A stretch of DNA of 64,000 nucleotides. It comes from Niabella sp. (GTDB lineage Bacteria > Bacteroidota > Bacteroidia > Chitinophagales > Chitinophagaceae). The position numbers and the translations under genes were made by a program. The stretch is from positions 1-64,000 of the forward strand of contig JAGIAT010000001.1 in the NCBI GenBank assembly GCA_017744715.1, given 5' to 3'. Numbering within the stretch: position 1 is the first letter of the stretch; every line of letters starts with the position of its first letter. The notes below the pieces were generated by a model that had not been told where the DNA came from, made no database searches, and was given only the letters and a program-made list of their open reading frames with translations. Of this stretch, positions 1 through 9,424 are shown piece after piece.

Positions 1-177
1 AGGCGTAAGAGATATTGCTTTTTTCCTGTTTAGACTCGCTAATATTTATGCTTAATCCCTGCAATCCCCCAAATATTCAACATGATCCCTGGTCTAACCA
101 AAGATTGACCTCTTCCATTTTATAGCTTATTCAACATGATCCCCAAAAAGTTTGCACATTGTTTGTACGTAGGTCAT

Positions 178-206
178 AAAAAAAGCAGTCACAAAATTGT
201 AACTGC
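178..206 (-). terminator. Rho-independent terminator downstream of tRNA-Asn
   Basis: Read on the minus strand, a 10-bp stem (GCAGTTACAA with TTGTGACTGC, one wobble) closes a 3-nt loop and is followed by seven T. It starts 13 nt past the 3' end of tRNA-Asn, so it most likely ends that transcript. Confidence 0.8.
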
Positions 207-218
207 CTGATTATCTTG

Positions 219-292
219 CTCCCCCTGCTGGACTTGAACCAGCGACCCTCTGATTAACAGTCAGATGCTCTAACCAACTGAGCTAAGGAGGA
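219..292 (-). tRNA. tRNA-Asn (GTT anticodon)
   Basis: On the minus strand the sequence folds as a complete cloverleaf. The acceptor is TCCTCCT with AGGGGGA (one G-T pair), followed by the D arm with AGCTCAGTTGGTTAGAGC, an anticodon loop CTGTTAA giving GTT, and a T arm with TTCAAGT. The discriminator is G and no CCA is encoded. A strong terminator follows. The asparaginyl-tRNA ligase gene lies 3 kb away, which is probably coincidental. Confidence 0.95.
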
Positions 293-428
293 ATTTATTC
301 CTAACAGCATGGTGCTATTAAGGGTTGCAAAAATAAGGGCCTTTTTGGTTTTAGCAAAGTTTTTTGCGCTTTTTTTATTAAATCTGCCCGTTTTATTCAT
401 TGACGCTCATACATTCAGCATTCTACAG

Positions 429-1322
429 TTACCGGTGCTGTTCATAAAAAGTTGCAGGAGCGGCTTCCTGCAGGGCTTCCGTAAGATTGCTGCCGGGGGT
501 GGGTGTTATAGCTATTAACTGCTGCAGCTGTTCCCGGGTGCGGATACCGGCTATTATCGTTGTTACTGCGGGATTATTCCACACATAGTTTAATGCCAGT
601 TGCTGCGCAGTGATTCGGTTGTCTGCTGCAAGCTGCTTTACCCGCGCCTGTATCTTTTCAACAGCCTTCGCCGAATGTCCTGTATATTCCTTAGCAGGCT
701 TGTTGATTAGCAAGCCCTGCGCCAGCGCGCCTCTTACCAACACCCCTTTGTGGTGTTCCTTTAATAACGGGAGCACGGTTTCCTCCGGTCTGCGGTCCAG
801 CAGGCTATACTGCACCATCACCGACTCGATCGATGAACGCTTCACATATTCCCGGATCACATTCGGACGAATGCTGCTGATGCCATAGTGCCGGATCTTT
901 CCCTGTTGCTTCAGCAGTTCAAATGCTTCAATGGTTTCATCAATATTGTCCTCCATCGTTCCGCCATGCAACTGGTACAGATCGATATAATCTGTTTGCA
1001 GTCGCTTCAGGCTTTCTTCCGCGCAGCGTAAAATATAATCGCGGCCTGGATTCCAGTCCCAGCCGGAGCCATCTGCCCGCCACTGATTGCCGGCCTTGGT
1101 TGCAAGGAAAACAGCTTTCCGAAAGGGTTTTAATGCCTCGCCTACCAGTTTTTCATTTTCACCTTTCTCATAAAGATCCGCCGTATCAAAAAAATTAATA
1201 CCCCCGTTAACCGCTTCTGAAATCAGTTGTTTGCTTTCTTCTTTTGACCCGCTTAACGACATGCATCCAAAACCAAGCGTGGATACAGCCCATCCGGTGT
1301 TTCCTAAACTGCGATATTCCAT
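429..1322 (-). CDS. Aldo/keto reductase
   Basis: A 297-residue NADPH-dependent aldo/keto reductase with the (beta/alpha)8 fold. The protein has the family opening MEYRSLGNTGWAVSTLGFG, the catalytic Asp/Tyr pair in FFDTADLYE, the catalytic Lys in ATKAG, and the His in the YQLHGG segment. The start at 1322 is preferred over an in-frame ATG seven codons upstream because the family begins with this M-x-Y-R-x-L-G pattern. It is divergent from the MarR-type regulator at 1518, so that regulator may control it. The substrate cannot be read from the sequence. Confidence 0.9.
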   Translation of the reverse strand: MEYRSLGNTGWAVSTLGFGCMSLSGSKEESKQLISEAVNGGINFFDTADLYEKGENEKLVGEALKPFRKAVFLATKAGNQWRADGSGWDWNPGRDYILRCAEESLKRLQTDYIDLYQLHGGTMEDNIDETIEAFELLKQQGKIRHYGISSIRPNVIREYVKRSSIESVMVQYSLLDRRPEETVLPLLKEHHKGVLVRGALAQGLLINKPAKEYTGHSAKAVEKIQARVKQLAADNRITAQQLALNYVWNNPAVTTIIAGIRTREQLQQLIAITPTPGSNLTEALQEAAPATFYEQHR

Positions 1323-1517
1323 AACTACAAATTTCCAAAACAATATCCTTATTTAAAAGGAAGTTTTGATAAACAGTAAAGTTTCCTTAAAACACATCAC
1401 AAGTGTTTGTTTGTTTGTGTTTTTTCTATAATTTTCCCCATAGGACCGGGAATTTCTGTATAATGGGTGCTGACCGGCAACAGCGCCTGTGCAAACAGAA
1501 TCAATAAATAGGGTACT

Positions 1518-1967
1518 ATGTCCATCGAGGAAAAAATAAACCAACGCCAATTCAAAAGCAGCTACCATAAGTTGGCTTTGAATCTGATCTATACCTCCAG
1601 CAGCCTTCAGTATTTTCTGAAAGCAGGTTTTAAGAAGGAAGATCTTACGGTACAACAGTACAATATCCTGCGGATTTTAAGAGGAAGCTTTCCCAAGCCG
1701 CTTTCTACATTACAGATACGGGAACGGATGATCGACAAAATGAGCGACACCAGCCGCATTGTAGACCGGCTGGTGCTGAAGCAGCTGGTTACAAAGTGCA
1801 CAAACAATATCGACAACCGGCTGGTAGATGTGGTAATTACACAGGAGGGGCTTGATAAGCTGGCCCTGCTGGATGAAACCGAAGACCGGATCGCAACATT
1901 CTTTCATAATGTAAGCAAAGAAGAAGCGGAACAGATCAGCTCCATGCTGGATAAACTGCATGTTTGA
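1518..1967 (+). CDS. MarR-family transcriptional regulator
   Basis: A 149-residue winged-helix regulator. The N-terminal dimerisation helix (about 10-35) is followed by a DNA-binding core (LTVQQYNILRIL, then the recognition region around MSDTSRIVDRL) and the wing signature NRLVDVVITQEGL, which matches the MarR D-x-R pattern with an Asn in place of Asp. It is transcribed away from the aldo/keto reductase gene, the classic arrangement for a local repressor. The ligand is unknown. Confidence 0.88.
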   Translation: MSIEEKINQRQFKSSYHKLALNLIYTSSSLQYFLKAGFKKEDLTVQQYNILRILRGSFPKPLSTLQIRERMIDKMSDTSRIVDRLVLKQLVTKCTNNIDNRLVDVVITQEGLDKLALLDETEDRIATFFHNVSKEEAEQISSMLDKLHV

Positions 1968-1994
1968 TTGGTTTTTTATTAAGTTTTGTTAGGC

Positions 1995-2002
1995 TACATT
2001 TG
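1995..2002 (+). promoter_or_regulatory. Candidate -7 element TACATTTG before the GHL10 gene
   Basis: Exact match to the Bacteroidota -7 consensus TAnnTTTG, six bases before the ATG. No TTTG -33 element was found at the usual spacing, so it rests on one motif. If used, the mRNA would be leaderless or nearly so. Confidence 0.35.
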
Positions 2003-2008
2003 TAAGCT

Positions 2009-3232
2009 ATGACGTTGATCCGCTTTTTTCTTATTGGCCTTATCGTAACACTTATCAGCCATTCCAGTCTTGCCCAGCAACCTCAGTATGAATTTCGTGG
2101 CGTGTGGATCGCTACCGTACTGGGTATTGACTGGCCTCCGCAAAATGCCAGTGTAGCACAGCAAAAGGCAGAGTTCATCCGCCAGCTGGATCTGCACAAG
2201 CGTAATGGTATGAATGCCATCCTTGCACAGGTGCGGCCCAGTGGTGACGCTTTTTATCCTTCGCCTTATGAACCCTGGAGCCAGTGGCTGACCGGTGTAC
2301 AGGGCAGGGCACCCGTTCCGTTTTATGATCCGCTGGCTTTTATGATCCAGGAAACCCACAAACGTGGTATGGAGTTTCATGCCTGGTTAAACCCTTACCG
2401 GGCGGAGTTTTCTATCGGAAAATCTTCTATCGCTTCCGACAATATGATCCGTAAGCGTCCGGACTGGTTTGTAACCTACGGTACCACACGTTATTTTAAT
2501 CCTTCCAATAAGCAGGTACAGCAGTTTGTTATTGATGTGGTAAAAGACATCGTACGCCGCTATGATATCGATGGCATTCATATGGACGACTACTTTTATC
2601 CATACCCCATCGGCAACAAGCCCTTTCCGGATGATTATGCCTATAAACAATCCGGAACCAAACTCAGCAAGGCAGACTGGAGGCGCGCCAATGTAGATTC
2701 GATGATCCGGAACCTGAACATCGCTATTAAAGGGGTAAAACCCTGGTGCAAATTCGGGATCAGCCCGTTTGGCGTGTGGAGAAATGCCTCACAGGACCCG
2801 GCCGGCAGCAATACAAAGGCCGGACTAACAAACTATGACGATCTGTACGCCGATATCCTGCTGTGGCTGAGAATGGGATGGATCGATTATGTTACACCAC
2901 AACTATACCGGGAAATCGGCGATCACCTGATCCCTTATGAAACAATGGTAGATTGGTGGGCCAAACATAGCTACGGCCGGCATGTATACATCGGCCATGG
3001 GGTGTACCGGTATTATGAAGCCAGTAATGCCAACTGGAGAAAACCCTCCCAGATTCCGGACCAGATAAAAATATTGCGCAACAATTCCGCTATACAGGGC
3101 AGTGTATATTTCAACAGTAAGAGCTTTGATAAAAATCCTGCAGGATGGAACGATTCTCTGAGGAATAATTATTACCGGCTTCCGGCAAAAATTCCGCGGA
3201 TGCCCTGGCTGCCGGAAAGACCAAATAATTAA
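2009..3232 (+). CDS. Glycoside hydrolase-like family 10 (GHL10) secreted protein
   Basis: A 407-residue protein with a Sec signal peptide (hydrophobic about residues 4-20, cleavage near SLAQ) and the GHL10 (YngK-like) TIM-barrel. Diagnostic stretches are EFRGVWIATVLGIDWP near the mature start, AILAQVRPSGDAFYPS, FHAWLNPYR, and DGIHMDDYFYP, where the Asp residues sit on a strand end and are likely catalytic. Members are predicted peptidoglycan- or polysaccharide-active hydrolases of the envelope. A TAnnTTTG element ends only six bases before the ATG. A 15-bp perfect inverted repeat follows the stop. Confidence 0.88.
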   Translation: MTLIRFFLIGLIVTLISHSSLAQQPQYEFRGVWIATVLGIDWPPQNASVAQQKAEFIRQLDLHKRNGMNAILAQVRPSGDAFYPSPYEPWSQWLTGVQGRAPVPFYDPLAFMIQETHKRGMEFHAWLNPYRAEFSIGKSSIASDNMIRKRPDWFVTYGTTRYFNPSNKQVQQFVIDVVKDIVRRYDIDGIHMDDYFYPYPIGNKPFPDDYAYKQSGTKLSKADWRRANVDSMIRNLNIAIKGVKPWCKFGISPFGVWRNASQDPAGSNTKAGLTNYDDLYADILLWLRMGWIDYVTPQLYREIGDHLIPYETMVDWWAKHSYGRHVYIGHGVYRYYEASNANWRKPSQIPDQIKILRNNSAIQGSVYFNSKSFDKNPAGWNDSLRNNYYRLPAKIPRMPWLPERPNN

Positions 3233-3233
3233 T

Positions 3234-3270
3234 AGAAAAAGGCAAGTTATAAAAAAACTTGCCTTTTTCT
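3234..3270. terminator. Bidirectional terminator between convergent genes
   Basis: A perfect 15-bp inverted repeat (agaaaaaggcaagtt and its complement) around a 7-nt A-rich loop. The stem has A-tracts on one side and T-tracts on the other, so it can terminate both the GHL10 gene and the converging asnS. Confidence 0.85.
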
Positions 3271-3310
3271 ATGATCAATGCACGAAGCTATGCTGCGTAG
3301 ATAATCCTGT

Positions 3311-4750
3311 TTAAAACTCTGCGCTTTTGGGGGTACGGGGAAAAGCGATCACATCCCGGATATTGCTCATACCCGTTACAAACTGTATCATCCGCTCAAA
3401 GCCCAGGCCGAACCCGGAATGCGGTACCGTTCCAAAACGGCGGGTATCCAGGTACCACCAAAGTTCTTCCTCGGGTATACCCATTTTTTCCATCTTTTCC
3501 AGCAACACATCCAGCCTTTCTTCCCGTTGCGATCCGCCTACAATTTCGCCAATACCCGGTGCCAGGATGTCCATCGCGGCTACCGTTTTCCCGTCTTCAT
3601 TGATCCGCATATAAAATGCTTTAATGGATGCAGGGTAGTTCATCAGGATCACCGGCTTTTTAAAATGTTTCTCTACCAGATACCGCTCATGTTCACTTTG
3701 CAGATCCATTCCCCACCCGGTAATCGGGTACTGGAATTTCTTTTTCTTGTTATGGTTGCTGTCCTTTAAAATGTCAATGGCTTCGGTATACGACAGGCGC
3801 TGGAAATCGTTGTTCAATACAAATTCCAGCTTTTCGATCAATCCCATTTCGCTGCGTTTATCCTGCGGCAGCTGCTTTTCTTCCTCTGCCAGGCGCTGTG
3901 CCAGAAAATCCAGGTCTTCCCGGTTGTTTTCCAATACATACCGGATAATATACTTAATAAATTCCTCGGCAAGGTTGGCATTGTCTTCAAGATCGTAGAA
4001 GGCCATCTCCGGTTCGATCATCCAGAATTCGGCCAGGTGCCGCGCGGTATTGCTGTTCTCCGCCCGGAAGGTGGGGCCAAAGGTATAGATCTCGCCAAAG
4101 GCGGTAGCACCCAATTCGCCTTCCAACTGCCCACTTACTGTTAAATTTGTCGATTTTCCAAAAAAATCTTCCTTAAAATTAACCGATCCATCTTCGTTCC
4201 TTGGCGTATCTTCAAAGGGAAGGGTGGTTACCCGGAACATTTCCCCGGCACCTTCCGCGTCGCTGGCGGTAATGATCGGAGTGTGCAGGTATACAAATCC
4301 CTTATCGTTAAAAAAACGGTGTACGGCAAATGCCAGGGCATGTCTTACACGGAAAACAGCACCAAATGTATTGGTCCGGAAACGCAAATGTGCCTTTTCT
4401 CTCAAAAACTCCAGGGAGTGTTTTTTAGGTTGCAGGGGATAGGCCTCTGCATCCGAGTCGCCGAGTATCTCAATCGTATCGGCCTTTACCTCCAGCTTCT
4501 GGCCTTTTCCTACAGAAGGCACAACAGTTCCGGTTATCTTCAATGATGCCGAGGTGGTGATCCGCTTTAACAAGGATTCATCAAACATCCCCAAAGTGGC
4601 CACCACCTGCAAATTGGTATTGGTAGATCCGTCATTCAAAGCGATAAACTGGTTATTTCTGAACGTACGTACCCATCCCATTACGGTTACTTGCTGTGCT
4701 GCCGGCTCCTGCTGCAGGAGTTCTTTAATTTTAATCCTTTTGTTAAACAT
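3311..4750 (-). CDS. asnS: Asparaginyl-tRNA ligase
   Basis: A 479-residue class II aminoacyl-tRNA synthetase that charges tRNA-Asn. The N-terminal OB-fold anticodon-binding domain (about 15-115; [19 protein letters not shown]) is followed by the catalytic core. Motif 2 lies in [24 protein letters not shown] and motif 3 in [15 protein letters not shown] near the C-terminus. The length fits the bacterial family (about 460-480). The start [12 protein letters not shown] was chosen because the reading frame stays open far upstream with no family homology. The TATCTTTG element at 4770-4777 (minus strand) lies 19 nt before this start. Confidence 0.95.
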   Translation of the reverse strand: MFNKRIKIKELLQQEPAAQQVTVMGWVRTFRNNQFIALNDGSTNTNLQVVATLGMFDESLLKRITTSASLKITGTVVPSVGKGQKLEVKADTIEILGDSDAEAYPLQPKKHSLEFLREKAHLRFRTNTFGAVFRVRHALAFAVHRFFNDKGFVYLHTPIITASDAEGAGEMFRVTTLPFEDTPRNEDGSVNFKEDFFGKSTNLTVSGQLEGELGATAFGEIYTFGPTFRAENSNTARHLAEFWMIEPEMAFYDLEDNANLAEEFIKYIIRYVLENNREDLDFLAQRLAEEEKQLPQDKRSEMGLIEKLEFVLNNDFQRLSYTEAIDILKDSNHNKKKKFQYPITGWGMDLQSEHERYLVEKHFKKPVILMNYPASIKAFYMRINEDGKTVAAMDILAPGIGEIVGGSQREERLDVLLEKMEKMGIPEEELWWYLDTRRFGTVPHSGFGLGFERMIQFVTGMSNIRDVIAFPRTPKSAEF

Positions 4751-4769
4751 ATTACTTTTTCTTGAGCGA

Positions 4770-4777
4770 CAAAGATA
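4770..4777 (-). promoter_or_regulatory. Candidate -7 element TATCTTTG for asnS
   Basis: Exact TAnnTTTG on the minus strand, 19 nt upstream of the asnS ATG. The -33 TTTG is not evident, so support is partial. Confidence 0.4.
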
Positions 4778-5020
4778 GTCACAAGAACTGTTTTTGCCGC
4801 CGTTGAGGTATGGAAGCAGCCTTCCGGCAGATTGTCTGTCACAATCATCAATGGTATACAGCATGCCGTTGTAACTTTTATGGTTCCGGACAGCAGCGGT
4901 ATAAACCGGGCCGCCCCGTACATCCCGCTTCAAAGAAGCCCGACCCGCAATTGCCATCCGCACCGGTAAAAACAGGTGTTCCTTCGCCCCGCCTTCACCC
5001 GATACACCAGTATTTCTGGC

Positions 5021-5028
5021 TATCTTTG
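5021..5028 (+). promoter_or_regulatory. Candidate -7 element TATCTTTG before the CapA-like gene
   Basis: Exact TAnnTTTG ending five bases before the ATG at 5034. As with the GHL10 gene and mnmG, this would give a leaderless or near-leaderless transcript. No convincing -33 box was found. Confidence 0.35.
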
Positions 5029-5033
5029 CGTTA

Positions 5034-6128
5034 ATGATCCGACTGCTTTTTATTATTACCGCTAGCCTTTTGATAACAGGGTGCGATGACACCCGGCCAA
5101 AGCCCGCCGCACCGGTTACAGAACAAAAGGAACCGCCTGTTAAAGCAACAGAAGGGGTAACCATTACCGCTGTGGGCGATATGATGTTGGGATCCGATTT
5201 TCCCGATCGGCGGAGAATGCCCAAAAGGAATATCCTGGAACCGTTGGCCGACTCCCTGAGATCAGGCGATTTTTTGATCGGAAACCTGGAAGGGGTTATT
5301 ACCAATGCGCCTGCTCCCGAAAAAAAATGCATCAATCCCAAAAACTGTTATGCCTTCCGCATGCCGCCCGGGTCTGAGCATTACTTTAAAGAAGCCGGCT
5401 TCGACTTTTTAAGCCTTGCCAACAATCACTCCGGCGACTTCGGCAACGCCGGGCTGGTGCAAACCATGCACCTGCTTGAAAAAAGCGGCATCGGCTTTGC
5501 CGGTATCAAACATCACCAGGCACACAGGATCATTTATAAAAACGGGATCCGTTATGGAGTGATCGCGGCCGGTTTTGGCTGGAGACACCTGCACATTGGT
5601 CATCCGGAACAAACCACAGCCCTGATACGCCAGATAAAAGACAGCACTGACCTGTTGATTGTTTATTTTCACGGGGGCGCAGAGGGCGAGGGTATGGACC
5701 GGGTGTTGAAGCAAAAAGAATTGTTTCATGGAGAAGACAGGGGGGATATGCACACATTTGCCCGGGCCTGCGTGGATGCCGGCGCCGACCTGGTTTTGGG
5801 AAGCGGGCCCCACGTGGTGCGGGGTTTGGAGTTATATCGCAATAAGCTGATCGCCTATAGCCTGGGCAACTATGCCACCTACGGACCCATAAGCCTGAAA
5901 GGCGCCCTGGGAATAGCGCCTATTTTGAAGGTGCAGCTGAACAGGAACGGAGATTTTGCCGGAGGACGGATCATTTCTACCATCCAACTGCCCGGAAACG
6001 ACCAAACCCCCCGCCTGGATACGGCTGAAACGGTAGCAGTTAAGATGCAGCAGCTGAGCCTGAAAGACTTTCCCAAAAGCCCGTTAAGAATTACCCAAAA
6101 AGGGGAGATAATTGTTAAAAAATTTTGA
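5034..6128 (+). CDS. CapA-family metallophosphatase-like lipoprotein
   Basis: A 364-residue lipoprotein. The N-terminal hydrophobic stretch ends in the lipobox LITGC (Cys at about 17), and a Pro/Lys/Glu-rich linker leads to a PGA_cap/CapA domain of calcineurin-like fold. Visible motifs are [29 protein letters not shown], and GSGPHVVRG with the metal-ligand His residues. CapA proteins take part in poly-gamma-glutamate or other envelope polymer handling; the exact substrate here is unknown. It is divergent from asnS and separate from rho downstream, which has its own promoter candidate. Confidence 0.88.
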   Translation: MIRLLFIITASLLITGCDDTRPKPAAPVTEQKEPPVKATEGVTITAVGDMMLGSDFPDRRRMPKRNILEPLADSLRSGDFLIGNLEGVITNAPAPEKKCINPKNCYAFRMPPGSEHYFKEAGFDFLSLANNHSGDFGNAGLVQTMHLLEKSGIGFAGIKHHQAHRIIYKNGIRYGVIAAGFGWRHLHIGHPEQTTALIRQIKDSTDLLIVYFHGGAEGEGMDRVLKQKELFHGEDRGDMHTFARACVDAGADLVLGSGPHVVRGLELYRNKLIAYSLGNYATYGPISLKGALGIAPILKVQLNRNGDFAGGRIISTIQLPGNDQTPRLDTAETVAVKMQQLSLKDFPKSPLRITQKGEIIVKKF

Positions 6129-6153
6129 TTTTTCCCAAAAGGTAGTAATTTTG
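6124..6153 (+). promoter_or_regulatory. Candidate rho promoter (TTTG, 18 nt, TAATTTTG)
   Basis: A -33 TTTG at 6124-6127 and an exact -7 TAATTTTG at 6146-6153 are separated by 18 nt, close to the Bacteroidota optimum. The leader to the rho ATG would be about 140 nt. A long leader fits the autoregulation by attenuation known for rho in enteric bacteria; whether it holds here is inference. Confidence 0.55.
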
Positions 6154-6295
6154 CTCAAGAAATGACCCTATCAACATATGATCATCTCTGCTGAATGATA
6201 ATATCAATTATCATTTGTCAATCCAAAAAACTTGAATTCTTTACCAAATTATTATCACACTTAAGATTTAATCTTTTGATTAATCCCGCACATTT

Positions 6296-8017
6296 ATGTA
6301 TGATATTTTACAATTGAACGATATGCTCGTTCCTGAACTGTTAGACATTGCCGAACAGTTAAAGATTCCTAACGCCAAAAAATTGAACAAGCAGGACCTG
6401 GTTTACAAAATACTGGACAGCCAGGCTGTAACCGGTTCTAAAGCCTCCTCTGAAGACCGCCCCAAAAGAAAACGCATTGTAAAAGCCACTACCTCTATTG
6501 GTACAGAAGAAGCTTTTGTGGAAGAAGAAGGAAAGGAAGAAGAACCAGCAGAAAAAACCGTAAAGGCACCTGCAAAAAAAGCAGCAGCTAAAAAAACGGC
6601 CGCCAAACCAGCGCCTGCAGCTGCCACCCCCGCCGGCAAAAAGAAAAAAGCCCCTGCAAAAAAAGAGGAAGATGAGCCTGCTGCAAAACAAGAACCTGTT
6701 ACTGCAGAAAACAGCGAAGGGGAGGCAGAAGAAACCGTATTTAAAACCGATGCTGCCACCGAAGCCTTTATTTTACAGGCTTTGAAGGCAACCGAAAAAT
6801 ATGACGCTCCGGTTCCAACCATATTGGAAGAAACAGATTATCCTGTTGAAAATAAAATATACGCGTCCAAAAAAGATACGAACCCTTCGTTTAACGTAGA
6901 GTTCGACGGAATGATCCTGAGCGAAGGCGTGCTTGAAATGATGCCGGACGGTTATGGATTCCTCCGGTCTTCCGACTACAACTATCTTTCCAGCCCGGAT
7001 GATGTTTATGTATCTCCTTCACAGATAAAATTATTTGGTTTAAAAACCGGTGATACCATCCACGGTGCGGTACGTCCTCCGAAAGAAGGTGAAAAATATT
7101 TCGCCCTTTTAAAAGTGGATACCATCAATGGTAAAAAACCCGATGAAGTAAGAGACCGGGTACCGTTTGATTACCTGACCCCGCTGTTCCCTTACGAAAA
7201 ATTAAACCTGTTTACCCGTCCTTCAGACCTGTCTACAAGAATCATCGATCTCTTTACGCCTATTGGTAAAGGCCAGCGCGGACTGATTGTGGCACAACCG
7301 AAAACCGGTAAAACCATGTTGCTGAAAGCCGTGGCCAATGCCATTGCAGAAAACCATCCGGAGTGCTACCTGATGGTGGTACTGGTGGACGAGCGTCCGG
7401 AGGAGGTTACCGATATGGAGCGTAGCGTAAGAGCAGAAGTGATTGCATCTACCTTCGATGAGCCCGCAGAGAAGCACGTAAAGGTTTCCACGGTAGCATT
7501 GCAAAAGGCAAAACGCCTGGTAGAATGCGGCCACGATGTGGTGATCCTGTTGGATTCTATTACCCGTTTGGCCCGCGCGCACAATACCGTATCTCCTGCA
7601 TCAGGTAAAGTACTGAGCGGTGGTGTGGAAGCAAATGCGATGCAAAAACCCAAACAATTCTTTGGTGCCGCCCGTAAAATTGAAAACGGCGGATCGCTGA
7701 CCATTCTTGCAACGGCCTTAATTGATACCGGTAGCAAGATGGATGAGGTGATCTTTGAAGAGTTTAAAGGAACCGGTAACATGGAACTGCAATTGGATAG
7801 AAGACTTTCCAACAAAAGGATTTATCCTGCTATTGATCTTACGGCGTCCTCTACAAGAAGGGATGACCTCCTGCTGGATAAAGATGTATTACAACGTATG
7901 AATTTACTGCGGGTATACCTGGCGGATATGAAGACAGAAGAAGCCATGACGGAGCTGCTTCGCCGCATGAAAGGAACCAAAAGCAATGAAGAGTTTTTGG
8001 CAAGCATGAATTCTTAA
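6296..8017 (+). CDS. rho: Transcription termination factor Rho
   Basis: A 573-residue hexameric RNA helicase that ends transcription. The Rho_N helical domain (about 10-42, [15 protein letters not shown]) is followed by a roughly 100-residue Lys/Ala/Glu/Pro-rich low-complexity insert (about 50-150). Then come the cold-shock RNA-binding domain (about 205-280, with [15 protein letters not shown]) and the RecA-like ATPase with Walker A ([11 protein letters not shown]), Walker B ([16 protein letters not shown]) and a conserved C-terminal region. The core matches standard Rho (about 420 residues); the insert is the extra length and is probably disordered. Upstream is a promoter candidate with a long leader; a strong hairpin follows. 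Confidence 0.97.
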   Translation: MYDILQLNDMLVPELLDIAEQLKIPNAKKLNKQDLVYKILDSQAVTGSKASSEDRPKRKRIVKATTSIGTEEAFVEEEGKEEEPAEKTVKAPAKKAAAKKTAAKPAPAAATPAGKKKKAPAKKEEDEPAAKQEPVTAENSEGEAEETVFKTDAATEAFILQALKATEKYDAPVPTILEETDYPVENKIYASKKDTNPSFNVEFDGMILSEGVLEMMPDGYGFLRSSDYNYLSSPDDVYVSPSQIKLFGLKTGDTIHGAVRPPKEGEKYFALLKVDTINGKKPDEVRDRVPFDYLTPLFPYEKLNLFTRPSDLSTRIIDLFTPIGKGQRGLIVAQPKTGKTMLLKAVANAIAENHPECYLMVVLVDERPEEVTDMERSVRAEVIASTFDEPAEKHVKVSTVALQKAKRLVECGHDVVILLDSITRLARAHNTVSPASGKVLSGGVEANAMQKPKQFFGAARKIENGGSLTILATALIDTGSKMDEVIFEEFKGTGNMELQLDRRLSNKRIYPAIDLTASSTRRDDLLLDKDVLQRMNLLRVYLADMKTEEAMTELLRRMKGTKSNEEFLASMNS

Positions 8018-8044
8018 AAATACAGGTTTGTATTGAACTTATAC

Positions 8045-8079
8045 AAGGATGCGATACCAATGGTATCGCATCCTTTTTT
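8045..8079 (+). terminator. Rho-independent terminator after rho
   Basis: A perfect 15-bp inverted repeat (aaggatgcgatacca and its complement around one base) runs directly into a T-tract, 28 nt past the rho stop. Confidence 0.9.
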
Positions 8080-8147
8080 ATATAACCTGCTCATCCGCTC
8101 AAAAATAAAATATTGGGGAACGCTGTTTTATTCATCGGCAGAACCAT

Positions 8148-8155
8148 TACTTTTG
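8148..8155 (+). promoter_or_regulatory. Candidate -7 element TACTTTTG for the Nudix-type regulator
   Basis: Exact TAnnTTTG, giving a leader of roughly 50 nt to the ATG at 8213. The -33 region (GTTTTA near 8125) is imperfect. Confidence 0.35.
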
Positions 8156-8212
8156 TTCACAGGAATAATTGTCATTTTGAAAATTCTACTTTAGAAAAAC
8201 CAGGCATTTTTT

Positions 8213-8920
8213 ATGGCAGCAAAGTATAGTAATCAATCCCGTTATGCCGTAGCTGTGGATTGCATCGTTTTTGGGTATGATGGACAGAACCTGAAGATCC
8301 TGCTGATAAAACGCGCGCTTACCCCACTCAAAGGCCGGTGGAGCTTAATGGGTGGTTTTGTTGCAAAAAATGAAAGTGCCGATCAGGCGGCCAGCCGTAT
8401 CCTGGCCTCACTTACCGGTCTTACAGATATTTACCAGGAGCAGTTTTATACCTTTACCAATCCCGATAGGGACACACAGGAGCGCACGGTTTCCATAGCC
8501 TATTTTTCACTGATCGATATAAAAAAATACCGGGAGATCCTCAGCGATGCTTACCAGGCCGAGTGGTTTTCTATAAAGGATTTTCCCAACCTGATCTTTG
8601 ATCATGAAGACATGGTAAGAATGGCAAAAAAACGGCTGCAATATAAAGCTACTTCTCACGCCATCCTGTTTGAACTGCTTCCCGATAAATTTACACTTCC
8701 GTTGTTGCAAAGTCTTTTTGAAGATGTATTTGAAACCGGCTTTGATAAAGGCAACTTCAGTCGCAAAATGCTTTCTACAGGGTTGTTGCAGAAACAACGG
8801 GATAAGGATAAAACAGGGTCGAAAAAAGGTGCCTATTTTTATAAACTGGACCGCAAAAATTACCAGCAGAACCTGCATAAGATCCTGAAGCTGGTACCCA
8901 ATCCCAACAATATTTTATAG
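8213..8920 (+). CDS. Nudix-fold transcriptional regulator (NrtR/AraR-like)
   Basis: A 235-residue protein with a Nudix-fold N-terminal half (about 8-140) and a winged-helix C-terminal half (about 150-230; HAILFELLPDKFTLPLLQSLFEDVF and GAYFYKLDRK). The Nudix box (GGFVAKNESADQAASRILASL) keeps the Gly, first Glu and Arg but replaces the catalytic Glu-Glu pair with Ala-Ser. Hydrolase activity is therefore unlikely, and the domain probably senses a nucleotide-sugar or ADP-ribose ligand, as in NrtR and the Bacteroides AraR regulator. No sugar or NAD operon lies next to it, so the target genes are not visible. Confidence 0.82.
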   Translation: MAAKYSNQSRYAVAVDCIVFGYDGQNLKILLIKRALTPLKGRWSLMGGFVAKNESADQAASRILASLTGLTDIYQEQFYTFTNPDRDTQERTVSIAYFSLIDIKKYREILSDAYQAEWFSIKDFPNLIFDHEDMVRMAKKRLQYKATSHAILFELLPDKFTLPLLQSLFEDVFETGFDKGNFSRKMLSTGLLQKQRDKDKTGSKKGAYFYKLDRKNYQQNLHKILKLVPNPNNIL

Positions 8921-9037
8921 GAGCCGGAGGCTTTTATTACAAGGTTTCCTGAATTACAAAATCAGGGCCATACCGAAGCAGACCCCGGAGGCGCTTGTCA
9001 TGAAAAGAAAAAATCCGTTGCTACGCTTTATAAACGG

Positions 9038-9370
9038 TCAGGATGTGGCATCCGTTGTCTTATCTGCAGCACCGGTGTCTGTAGTGCTTGCTGCAGCATC
9101 CTTTTTGTTTCCGAAAAGATCCTGCATCCATTTTTCAGCGCCTGGAAAATGTTCTTTCAAAGAGTCCATGCCCTTGGTTGCCAGCTCCGAAAAATAATCC
9201 CGTGCCTGCTCTGCAGAGGCCGTAGCATCATCCTTTAATTTATTTGCCTTCTCTTTGAGGTTGTTCATCATTTTCTCTTTTTCCTCATCGCTCATGCTGG
9301 TGTATTTACCGGCAGCCAGTCCTGCCAGCGCTCCCAAAATAAAAGTGGCTATGTGCTTGTTGTTTACCAT
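9038..9370 (-). CDS. YtxH-domain protein
   Basis: A 110-residue small envelope or stress-type protein. A Gly/Ala-rich transmembrane segment (FILGALAGLAAGKYTS, about 10-25) is followed by a charged amphipathic helix (about 28-60) and a Thr/Ala/Asp-rich tail. This is the usual architecture of YtxH proteins, whose molecular role is not established. It stands alone, between the regulator at 8213 and the peptidase at 9425. The 117 bp upstream of 9038 contain nothing I can identify. Confidence 0.8.
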   Translation of the reverse strand: MVNNKHIATFILGALAGLAAGKYTSMSDEEKEKMMNNLKEKANKLKDDATASAEQARDYFSELATKGMDSLKEHFPGAEKWMQDLFGNKKDAAASTTDTGAADKTTDATS

Positions 9371-9424
9371 AAGAAATCATTTAAAGTGAATCAATAGATA
9401 TCTAAATATACTAAATTTTATCGG

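Noticed and set aside
1..177. Short direct repeat TTCAACATGATCCC (about 76-89 and 130-143)
   Set aside because: Only two short copies and no further structure; no gene in the region.
219..4750. tRNA-Asn close to asnS as a functional pair
   Set aside because: Three kb and three unrelated genes separate them, in different transcripts; probably chance.
6359..6822. Cys/Phe/Ser-rich minus-strand frames inside rho
   Set aside because: They are mirror translations of the Lys/Ala/Glu-rich insert.
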